Program-made: the position numbers and the translations under genes
Notes under the pieces: generated by a model
The model's input: the letters and a program-made list of their open reading frames with translations, nothing else
The model's database searches: none
What the model was told of the DNA's origin: nothing
Shown here: positions 11,208-23,049 of the stretch, piece after piece
Layout: the number at the start of each line of letters is the position of its first letter
Position numbering within the stretch: the stretch's first letter is position 1
NCBI RefSeq assembly: GCF_964199755.1
Contig: NC_133899.1
Span: 85,864,871-85,928,870 of the forward strand
Direction of reading: 5' to 3'
Length of the DNA stretch: 64,000 nt
From: Larus michahellis
Taxonomy: Eukaryota > Chordata > Aves > Charadriiformes > Laridae

Positions 11208-13688
11208 CCAGTGCCCTGCTGAGCTCCTGCTGGGAGCTGAAACAAGGTAGTTTGCTTTTGAGATGTTCTTAAGTATCTAACAGCATGGGTCATGGATTAT
11301 GGCTGCAAAGAAGATGGCTTCATTTTCCTGATCTTTGAACTAGCTAGAATGGGATAAGTTTGAAAGTGCAGGATCTTCGGGCCGTGAGCCAACAACTGGA
11401 AAGAATGTTTAATCCTGGAAGCTCTGACACCGAAAGACCTGAGGTTTTTTTTCAGTATGAGAAAGCTTAAAGACTACTTATCCAATCAGTCTGTGAAAAA
11501 CGCGAGGATTAGTGGGAGGGTTTAAGACATACCAGTTGTATGATATTATATAAAACATGATATGATTTTCTTCAGAAAGCCTCTGGATGTTACTTAAATG
11601 CATCCCTCTGGGTATACTGAACAGCAGCAATAAAAATTTAAACTTGTGTCAAATTTAAACAGCTCTTTTAAAATAGAAGTAAATAAATTAGGAGACATGA
11701 GTTAAAGTGGTATGTGTTGAAGACAATAGTTTAATAAATCATAAAAAAGTTATTTAATGTTTCTGTAACTTCAGTTTATAAAAATGTATAGTATAATATT
11801 ACTGAAACTTCCAGAACAGTAATATTGAAAATGAGTTGTAAATTGAATGTAATGTATTAATAAGCATCATACAGATTAGTGATATATTTCATAAATTATT
11901 TTCCTTCTGTTTGTCATAAAAAGAGGAATTCTCATTTTTTAAATAAAAGTCATATTAATTTAAAAATACTTGTAAGACAGGACTAAAAGCAATGGGAAAA
12001 AAAACGAACCCAGCAACTGGAAAAGGAGTATTATTTGTATTATGGCTTTTGATATTCTGTAATGTTTTCCATACTGGGTTCCATTGCCATATAAGCTTAC
12101 TTCAGGATGAAAAACTAGAAAAAAGGACATTGATTCTAGCCTTTTCAGATGCTTAACATCCACAAATCTATTTCATGTTGAATACAAATGTCTGTCTTTG
12201 GAGGATAAAAGTTTGTCATTTCAGCATGTCAGTGGAAGAGGTGAAGAGTAAACTTTGTGTTTCAACTGGAAAAACATAGTTTAAACGCTTTGATATTTTG
12301 GGTCTTCATTTATGTCTTCCAGTTGTATCTGATTGCACATATTTCATTAAATAGTAATTTCTAAAGGCAGGTAAGTAATGTATGTAATTATGATTTATGG
12401 AAAGGAAAGGTTAATATCTATGACTTTTTAAAATATAATTTATATTAGTGCAGTTTATGCAAAAGTACAAAACATCTTGTATTACCTGTGCTTTTAGAGC
12501 CTAAGATTCACTGAATATTTGTAAAAATATATGTGTCATTGAAATCAATTTATATTTACTATAGCATTTTTTCCTGGTATGGTGGTATTAAAAAGGTTAA
12601 GAATTGGCACATTTTAGATTTCAAACAAGTGTTATGTTTTCTGTTAAGTTGTTAGGGCTTTTAGTCTTCAAAGTCTTCAAAGGCATTATTCCAAGTAACC
12701 ATGTTATTTCTATGACAAATCCACAGTATCAGCAGGTGCTGAAATACAGGCAATGTTTGCTCCTTACCTTACCAAGAAAAAGAAAGTGCTCTTTTTTTGG
12801 ATTTAGCTATTTTTGGTCCATCATGTCTGCAGTATTGTGGACCTAAAACCTGTGCAATGTTTGGCAAAGCACTTGACGCCTACCCAGAAAAGATTTAAAC
12901 AATCACCTTCAGAATTCTGTTAAAATTGTAGCTCGTGTCTGCTTGCTGAAATATTTTTAAGGAGTTTTCATAATGGAGAATTTTCCCTCTCTTCTGATGC
13001 TAGTGTCAAAACCAAATAGTAATGTTTTCAACAAGTGACTTCTGCAGTAGTTTCTGAATTTGGAAGTGAACAAAATCTGGGTCATACGTCTTCTCATTGC
13101 ACAGACCCACCTGTCTGACCTACCCTCTTATATAAAAGAAATGTTATTGTTACCTATTCTTATGCTTGCAGGTAACTTCTGACTACTGTGCTGAAGATTA
13201 GAATCTGTATTGCTGACGTTGTTTTTCGGATTAGCTTTCAACAGCTGGATCTGGCATCTGTTGCAGTAAGGACAGGCATGCTAGGTGAGATTCAGAAAGT
13301 TCCTGCTCTGGGGTAGAACAATGAACTGACAGCTAATTGAAAATAAATCTTAACGCTTTGATGATTGCAAAGATGAAAATCTTTGCCAGTGTGCTTACAT
13401 GTAAGGATGTAACTTCTTGGTGAGTGTCACGAACTTGTAACCTCAGCTTTCCAGCCTGCTGGCCAATGATGTATTCTGATCATGGTGGCTTCCGTAGATA
13501 TTCCAGACAAGTAGGTTAATGGCATCTTGGTTATTCAGTCACCGCCAGTGTGGGAGTAACTTCAGATAAGTGTTAGTGTCCTCTAACGAGCAGCTTTTCC
13601 TCCTTTATTGCCCATTGTTTCTTAGATTTATGAACTACCCATTCCTTAGTCTGGCAAAGACATACAAAAGAGCAGTGCTTGAACTGAA

Positions 13689-13703
13689 ATATATATATAT
13701 ATA
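13689..13703. repeat. (AT)n microsatellite
   Basis: Seven to eight uninterrupted AT units lie in the IMMP1L 5' intron. Confidence 0.9.
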
Positions 13704-15849
13704 GGTGTGTTACAAAGAGATGTACTAATTTATTTAGCACTGTGAATCGTGATGCAATTACTCACCCAGCTCAGAGTGACGCCAGTTCTGGCTTTCCCAA
13801 GTAGTGATGTCGGTCAGCAGCTTCACAGAAGCGTACAACTCTCGGGCTTCACTGAGGACAAGATGCTGGGGAGTCATAGATGGATTCAACGCTCAGATGT
13901 ATTCGATGGGCTTCCGTCTAGTTCCACAGCATCATGACCGTCCATAGAGTGGGGGATGAACCAAGATGTGCTGCTGTAAATAATTCTGTAGAGCTGTGTA
14001 ACTATACCTTTTCTGAGCACAGAGACAGAAGTCTTTCTTGCTCTTCAAAAGATGTGACTGTTGTAAGAACTTGTTTAGAATGGTAAATAATAGGTCGTTG
14101 AGAAGTAATGAAGAAGAGAGGCATTTTGGGCTTCAAGTAGGCAAGAATTAAAATAGATTTTTCAGTGTGAATTATAAAGTTAGGTAAAATACAAGCAAGC
14201 AATCTGGTAAATATAAAAAGCCAGTTCCACTGCTGGCTACTTAAGAAAACTTGGGTTGTTCCAAATTTGGAATAATATTGTGATGGAAAAAAAGCAGAAA
14301 ACACTGACTGACTGGCTTTTTTGTAGCCAAGCTGTATTTTAGCAAACTTTCATTATTCTTTATCTGAATGGATTCAACTTCTTCCATCTCCTATGCTGAG
14401 CCTGCCAATTCCATGCCAAAACTGCCTTTGTGATTCTCAAGTTACTATCTACTCAAGGAAAGTTTTTAATGCATTGAAGTTTGTGTTGACGTGAGTTAGC
14501 TTTCGCTAGCTTGGATTTTAGTGCTGTGACGGTAGCTGGTAAGGTTATTTTATTGTTGAAACCTTTTCGTTATATGGATTTTATAAGAATATGAAAAAAG
14601 TTTTGGAAATATAAATCTATCATAAGAAAGCAGTTGAGTTGCATGACTGCTACCATTTTTTTTTTCTACCAGGTACTATTTTGCATTTGTGTGAGATTAC
14701 ATATGTAAGATGAATAACTTAATATTTAAAATTGTAGAAACTGAAACAGATTGAGGGGAAACTGAAACATCAAGGTCATAGAAATAACAGTACTGTAGAA
14801 TAACTGCTGGAACTAAGGTTATACAATAGTATTATTTGCATTATTGTATTTCTTACAATACTGGATTGTAAATGGGACAGACGTAAGGTTGTGGTTGCTA
14901 GTGTATATCTGAGCTTCACTAATTGTTTCAAGGTCCCCTATCTTGTTTTTGTGTGACTAATATATATGTGTTATTCATTGCGATGGGGGACTCCTGGAGG
15001 AGGTAATTTATCTGAATTTCTAGTCTTAAGACTTCCATGTACTAATATCTTTTCAGTTTCCACATTTTCATTATTTCTGTGAATTAGAGCTGTCTTTATG
15101 TCCCTTTCAAAGGAAGAAAGGTAATTGAGCCTCCTTTAAATACATTTTTATGTTTCTGAGAAAGCGTTGCACACTCTTGGAGCTGCCCATTTCCACCATT
15201 TCTCTTTATCAGCTCTGCTTCCCTTGGTCCATGAAGTGTGAAGCCATGTTTGGTCTTGATGTTCTCATGCTATTGCAAAGCCTCGGTGATTTTGTTATAG
15301 AATTTTTAACATTTCTGGCATAAAAGATCTAAAATTCACAAACATTGACTTGTAGGAAGATCATCAGTCTTCTCAGCATGTAGACGATATTTGTGAAAGG
15401 AGCTGTATGAGCAGTCACTGTTTTTCCTTTTAAAAAGGCAGTGTATTAGGAAAGAAAGGCCAAGCCAAATTAGTAAATTTAGATGAAATAAAATCTGAGT
15501 GCTTATTAAAAACTTAAACAGTTTTTAAGAAAGCAATTCAGTGATATTAGTGAAGTTATACAAAGGTTGTTTCTGTACTGTCTTTCTGTTTTACGAGTAC
15601 TTGTGTCCTCGTTTGAAATTTGGATTTGGGGTGGTTATCTGTGGTAAAATAAGCCATATAGGCCTTTTGGTAATCTGCGATATCAGCGATGATGCAGTTT
15701 GTGGGGCTGGAGTGTGCTCAGCATCTTGCAGGTACTCTGCATCTCAGTATATAATCATTTGCTAATTTTGAGAAAGGCACCTCTACTTATTTGATTCACT
15801 AAATAGTCAGTTTTCTCACTTATTATTGTGTCAGCTGTATCTTTTCCTT

Positions 15850-15876
15850 TAAACCATTAAATTAAATAATGGTTTA
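15850..15876. repeat. Perfect 10-bp inverted repeat with ATTA/TAAT cores
   Basis: The arms TAAACCATTA (15850-15859) and TAATGGTTTA (15867-15876) flank a 7-nt spacer AATTAAA. This could be a paired homeodomain site or a chance AT-rich hairpin. Confidence 0.6.
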
Positions 15877-18800
15877 TGCTGGCTTTTTATTTTAGTTCAT
15901 GCATTTAAAACCTGGAACTCAGATAAAAAGATAGTTTCAGAATAAATTCAGTATATTATTTATGAGTGGAGCAACACATTAGCATTGAGTTCACAATAGA
16001 TCATATCGCTTTTATTCCATCTTACAAGCTTAGCAGCACAAACAGAATAATCAACATATTATTTGGCTGTCATCTGCTGAACAGAAACCAGAGATCACAA
16101 GGAGGTTTTCCCTAGCTGCAGTGATGGCCTTTTTGTTCCAAGCCCCCATCTGGGAGGGCCATGGTGTGTTATCATATGGAACGCGGGGTTTTCTGTAATC
16201 TGCTTAGCTGCACTGCAGTTTGAATCTTTATTCCATGTTTGTGTAATTTATAATTTTAATGAGACCATGGCTCTTGTGGGCTTTGAAATATATTAAAAGC
16301 TCTTTTGTGCATATGCTTTTGTTCTTGCTTAATAGGCTCAGTGTATTTAAAACTGATGAATTTTTATTCATGGATTTGGATGTCTGGGGATTAACTTAGA
16401 CTGAATATCATTGCACTCATCTATTGATGCTTGGAACTTTTTTTAATACTTGTATCTGTAAGTGGAGAAGAACTTACAGAACTTGTGTTTTATACATAAA
16501 ACAGCTCAGAAATAATTAATAACATTTTATTGAGCAATGAGAAAAAGTACTGGTTACAGTTTATTTTTACTGCATAAACGAACATGAAATATAGTTTGTG
16601 CTATGAAAAAAATAAGTAGTTGAATCCATATCCATGTGTGTATTTAAAGGTTCATAACTAAAAAACAATTTGTGAAAGCTGCCAAAATTTTTGTAGAATA
16701 ACAAGTGACAAGCACTTGATTTGCATGTTTCTTCTGTTCAGGTAACTTTAAAATGTAAATACTGAGCTCACTTTTGTCTGACTGTGTTTCTTCTGTTTTT
16801 TTAACACATTTTTTAATGCAGAGTATGCATAAGATATTTCATTAGAAGATGATGCTCATAACTGGGAAGTATTGATTCTTTGTTAGTGTTATGTTTTCTG
16901 ACAGTGCTAAAACTGGTCTTGTTTTTTGCTTTTATATTTTTCAAATATTTAATAATAGCTTTGATTTACTATTTGTGTTAAAATTGCATACTGTGTGATT
17001 TCTGTGTTCATAAACCTGTATGGAGTACCCTTCAGTGTTGGCATTCTGATCTGAGACTAACTGGGGATGACATTAAGATGCTTGTATTTCTTTCTAAACA
17101 GTCTCGCTGATGGTGTACATAAATAGGTTGCTTTGCTTTACATGGAGGATGTTTTGTTTGTGGCGTTTTTGTTGGGTTTGTTTTTTTTACTAGCAAACAA
17201 TCCTCTTTGTAATGACAAATATTTTAAGTAAACAACCTTTTTACTTGTCCGTACGTAGGGGAATTATTTAGCCCTCTTCTATTCACTGCTTTGAGTAGTA
17301 TTTCCAAAAATAGCTGCATACTTCTAGAAGGTGTGTCAGCACTGGGAAGTGCAGGGGACCTGTGAGCTGTGGACAAATTTAATTTCTATAGGGTCGCAGA
17401 TTTTAAGTGCCTAATGTGAAAATTTTACTTGTAACTCTTTGTTTTAGTTAATTAAAATTAATTTCAAATGTTGACATGTCTCAAAGTGAATTTTTAAAAA
17501 TTAAGATAAATGCATATAGCTCAGAATATAGTTATTTGACCCGTGTCACATAGAGATGGTGTATTTTTCTCAGTCACCAGGAAAGTGGCTGTGCTGTCTG
17601 TCAGACCTTTGGCGTTTGTCCTAACTTTGACATTGTTACAGGAAACTGTTAAGTGAATATTTCAGCATCCCTTAGAGGCGCAAACTTGCCATGTACGACC
17701 GTGCCTTTGCTCAGCTATTTGGATTCCGCTGTTCAGCAAAGATGAGTGTGTAGAGCTGCAGAGGAAGATAGAAGCCCTGGAATGCATCTGACCATTAATA
17801 CAGCATTTTATACAGGGTTGTGGGATTGTTAGGAGTTGCTTCCCAAAGGTAAATAGAACCAGTGAGAACTACTTGAAATCTGTTTGGAAAAATTGCTCAT
17901 TCTTATGTAGGTAGTCTCTGGTTGTTTAACACCAGAGGATTGCGTTTTGTGAATTTATGTTTACAGGATTGAGCTCCTTGTCAGCTTGAGATCAGCAGAT
18001 GAAGGAGCACTTGTTGGAGACAAACTGTCAGTGCCTGATAGAGATAATGTGGAAAAATAACCTTCTTTTGCAGAATATCACCAAGCTGTTTCACATTTGC
18101 CAGGCTGAATCCAGTGTTTCTTCTAAAGAAAACCAACAGCTAGAAATAAAAATCAAGTTCTGCCTGACTCCCTGCATGGAAAGACCTTCTGAAAACTGTT
18201 CCTTATTTTGCTTTAGATGTTTGGAAACCTCAGATTATAGTTAGAATATTTAAAACATTTTATGTTTATTAAGTTGTGTATGTGATATGGGAAGAGTATT
18301 TCCCAATAAACATCATATATACCCTTCACTTTTCTAGCACATGTGACATTAATTTAACGCATAAGTGTTAAAATAATAGTTTAATATAAATAACAGCTCA
18401 AACATAAATATTTAAATAGCCTAATCGGTGTGCAGTTTTTTCTTTGTTTTGGAGTTTGGGATTTTTTTAAAGTAATAATATCAGAGAAACTCTTTGGGAA
18501 AGAGATAGGGAAGTTATGGGATTACCTTGTGTGAAAAAAGGTGTCTAGTTTGAAGCGGAGAATGTTAGGAGTTTCTGTTAGCTAAGGAAAAACTGATAAA
18601 CTATCACTAAATATTCAGTGAAAATTCAGAATTAGGAAGCATTATATAAAGCAAATGTGACTCTAATTTTTTTATTGTAGTGAAAGAATGTATTTAATAT
18701 CAAGTTCAATAATTTGTTTAGCCACACTTTCATTGTCTGTGACTGATTTTCGTGTATTTAAAATTTTGGCACCATATGTTAAACTGTCTTACACAATGCC

Positions 18801-21800
18801 ATTGGTTATCTGGAAATGATAAATCTGCTCATTGATTTCCTAATTTTATTATGTACACAGTTAATTGTAATCCAAGATTACAGCAAATAAGATGTTAATT
18901 TCTAGACAACCTATGTACATTTCCCTCCGAGTGTGATTGTTACACAAGCAAAGAATACAAAGAGAATACCATTTGTGCTATCCTCACAGGAGCTGTCAAT
19001 AAAAGATGTAATAGGGGATTTAGGAATCTGGAAATGGCCAACTAATTTATGTGAATCTATTTTATTTCAGCTAGAAAGACCAAGCTCTGTTTCGTCTGCA
19101 CTGCATATTGCAGAGCACAGGCTGTCTATAGAAAACCAGGCGGCTGCATATGGATAGTCCCTTGATATCATTCACTTGCTGTGTAATCTTATTATGCAAA
19201 GTTCTAATCTTCAACTAGAATGAATGCCTCTGGGTCAGAATATAGTCATATCAGGGTTTTTGAGGTCATGTTTTGTGATCCTTAGCTTATTCTTCTAAGT
19301 AGGGCTGGGATTTAAAGAGTATTCCCCAGACACTAGCAGAGATAGACGGCAAAACCTGCTGCCTTTTTGGAAGACAAGACCAACATGAGGTCCCTGGTAG
19401 GATTAAACTTGATTTGTAGCTGTAGGATTTTTTAACAGATGTATTATTGGACAGGGAATAGGGGGCCACCAGCACAGCGAAATTGGATCACGATTGGCAT
19501 TCTCAGGGAGTCCGCTGGCTGCTAAAACAGCAGCTGCATGTGGATTTGACTTCTTTCAGGTGAAGCGACTTCCAGTCATTTGGAAAGGATGGGATGAAAA
19601 GGAACCTTGGTGATAATTTTGATGTCTGCAAGATTTAGTACCAATGTAATGGGATTATCGGTAACACCTTCACTGCAGAAAAAGCCACCTGGCGCTATAA
19701 CTGGCAGCAACTGAGAACTAATCCTTTCCCATCTCTTGGATGTCATTCATGAGGCTCAAAGTGATTTCCACCCTGCTAGCTGTGATTAATTTTATAAACA
19801 AACAAACAAAAAAATCAAATGATGAAGGCATAGGCTATGTAAGGAAAAGGGAATGGAAGATACTAGTAATTACATTTTGCATTTTATTTGCTGTGGGGGA
19901 TAAACTATACAGTTCTTGTAAGATAACCAAATTGTATTTTACGTGATAAATATGGATGTGTAACCCTTTTTAATCAATGTCTATGTTTGGTATAAAAACA
20001 ATGTCTATTTCAGTATAGAATTTTCAGCGACCTACTATGTGTACCTGGAAGTAATTACAACAGGTTTTATGTCGTTAGTTCTGTGATAAGGATGTTTATA
20101 AAACAGATCCATTAAGTTTTCAAGGGGCCTGAGACTTAAATCATTTGTTTTATTGTGCTTAATACTCTTACCCTGTATCTGGTGGAGTTGCCTGCTGACA
20201 GCACTTTATATTAAAATTAATTGTGTGATGTGGAAAAACGTTCAGCCATTTACCTTCTTGTGAGCAACAATATGGCTTTGTTTTAAAAATGTACTAATAA
20301 ATAGTTTTCTGAGGACACAGAATAATATTTTATTGATGCTAGAGCAATTTTAAGATAAATATTCTGTGGTTTTTTTTTTTTGACTGGGCTTACTCTTGCT
20401 GCAACCACTCACTTATTAACTAGAAGCTGTTACTTAAAACTACAGGGTAACTTTCGGGATTGTAGTTATTCTGTGGAATGAACATTAGATGTCTAAAGAT
20501 AGACTTTAATGTTAAAAAAAACCAACCCAGTCCTCTGAAGTTGTCTTACTAAGTTCAAACTGTGTATAATCTAGGTACTATGTATATATATGCCTTCCTT
20601 AATTTGAAATTAACTTTCTTGAGCAGTAATAAAAAGCCTTATATGAGCTAATAATTTTTTCATCATTATCATGAAAATCTGGTAACACTGAGCATTTAAA
20701 AAAAAATAATCCATTGTGCCACATTCATGAACTGGGACTGGTGAAATCCATGTCTGAGGGGTTAAGAATTTATTTAACGAGAACTGGGAACAAAATCTGA
20801 GACTTCTTCACTCATGTCCTATACCATGACAGCTCTAGCAGTAGGTAAAGCTCACTCGGAACCCTGTGTTTCCTTGAACAATTTACAAATCTGTCCCTCC
20901 TAATTCAGAGTTACTCAGACATCAGGGAGAAATGTATGTGTTCACTGTAACTCTTGGGAAGTATGTGTCATCCAGAGTCCAACAGGAAATCATTTGCAAT
21001 CAATTGGAAACTTATTTTCAGAGACATATAGCAGTTGTTTGTAGTTTCATAATAAAAAATTATTCTACTTATAGCTATCAAGCTGTTGGCATGAAAGGCT
21101 TACATTTTCTCTTAATGACTCTCGTTACCATTCCATTTGGCGCAGTCAACAATGTCTACCTACTCTCATCAATGTAACACAATGTTTATACAATTCTCTC
21201 TTACCTGTAATATCCACAGGTGCCTGAATTATATACTGTCTTAATATATTAATATTCTGAATGGTATGGATCTGAAATATAGGATGGTTGTGCAGTATTT
21301 TTCTGTCTGAGAAGCGGTGTGCGGCTGCCTTTCTAGCAGGTGCTGTTAAGAAGTATTGATGTTGTACTTCTCTCTAAAGATAGTTGTAGTCATTAATTCG
21401 CACTGGCTGTGCGACTCTGATCGATCTGCTGTCACGCTGTCTTCCTTTTATCACCTGTAACACATTGCTGGGCTCACAGTGTTTCTGGCCCTGAGAGTAA
21501 GGAGTTGGTCCATGCTTTTCATAGGGTACTGGGTTGGGAAGAGCAAACCATTTATTCTGGCTCTCCAGAATAAATTCTGCTGAAAGTGCATGTATTTTAC
21601 AGCTTACCGGGTGTCCTGCGGTGCGCTGGGCGCTGCACCTGTTAATGAAACAATTCAAGACTTTTCTGTTTTCTGTTGTGTTTTGGTTCATTACTGTGAA
21701 ACCCGTTAGTTAATATTAAGGAGGATGAATCACAGATTGGTTTAAACGGATTTATTCCGGAGATAATTTGTGTTCAGAAAAAAAAGGCAAGTACATCTTT

Positions 21801-22944
21801 TTTTAGACAAGGAAATGAGTTTGGTAGAGAACAGTTTCCCCAAGGACGGTCATCCTTTTTTCTTTATAGATAAATACTAAATGCAAAGAACAAAAGTCAC
21901 TTTTCACTGTATTCAGGCAAAATTCCCAAAAACTTCTAGAGAGTTGTGAGTAAAGCTCTGCACTTTTAAATTCCTGCATTTAAATAACAAAATGACATGA
22001 AATATAGAAGGGGAGGTCTTTACTTCATTTTTAAGTAGGGCATATTGTACATGCAGTGTGTACATCTTGCTGCATTGACCCGTCTTAGTAAATGAGGGAA
22101 ATCTTGCGGTGGGTTTAATTCACGATAAAGCTGAGACTCAGTTTAAGGGGGACAGGTTTCTTGCAGAATGTAAAACTTGCTTCAGTTATTTTAGTATGTG
22201 TGTATTCCACTTCCTTAAATAGAAATAGTCTTAAAAATTTTGTTAAGGAAACAGTTAGATTAGCATTGCAGGGATTACATCTAATCATCAGAGTTTGATT
22301 TAAATATTTGGGGGAGGGAGTCAGAAGATATTTACAGTCTTGTGTGCTGCAGAACTTACTCCACTGTATCCTAGCCGTGAACAGGAAGACCTAATGCCTC
22401 ATTTTTATATGCAAGTGTTTTGGTAATGAAAGTCTAGTTTAAGGAGAGCCCTGCAAAACCTTCAGAATTCCTATTAACAACTGTATTCTTTTTCTAGTAC
22501 AGGCAGGCCGTTCAGGATTCTATTATCCTTAATTTTGTCTAGTTCTTCAAGGCTTTTTTCATTTGATTGATTGTCAGGTCACTTTGGTTGACTACTTGAT
22601 TACTCGAGTTTTCTGTGAATGTAATTTCAGTTGTGAAATATCATCAAATCATTTCAAATCACTGCTGTTGAGCGTTTGGTTTTAAATACTAGAGCTTGAA
22701 TAAAACCAGCGATCTTAGTTGCATTGCCTTCACATGATTAAAAAAGCTCTATCGAGTGTTATTTAATAAATAACTACATCTAATTATTTGTTGGGTTTAT
22801 TTACTGTTTTTGTAAAAAATATTGTCCATCAGTCGTTAGATACAAAAGATAGTTTTGTAAATGTTAGATTGTTTGTTATCAAATGAGTGATACTCTTCTG
22901 TTTTACTGTAGACTAGAACCAGCTGAACGACGTAACACTGTACG

Positions 22945-23049
22945 ATGCTTCGCAATGTCCTAGGAAAAACCTTTCGATTTCTCGGGTATACTGTGCAATA
23001 TGGCTGCGTAGCGCATTGTGCCTTTGAGTACCTTGGAGGAATTGTGGTG
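22945..23049 (+). CDS. IMMP1L: IMMP1L coding exon 1
   Basis: The exon's acceptor is TTTTACTGTAG ending at 22911. The 5' UTR runs 22912-22944 and includes an in-frame TAA at 22933-22935. The ATG has A at -3. The 35 codons run from [15 protein letters not shown] to [11 protein letters not shown] and contain the membrane segment. The donor is GTG|GTAATT, phase 0. Confidence 0.95.

Larger units (their letters stand above)
6761..22911 (+). other. IMMP1L 5' intron (about 16 kb)
   Basis: This is the long AT-rich interval between the presumed noncoding exon 1 and the first coding exon. Apart from the tail of the CpG island and the items listed separately, I see no recognisable exon, LINE or RNA gene. 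Those items are an (AT)n run at 13689, an inverted repeat at 15850, and NF-E2/E-box motifs near 11167. Further noncoding 5' exons could be present and would not be visible by reading. Notably, no CR1 copy is evident in these 16 kb, unlike the rest of the window. Confidence 0.7.
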
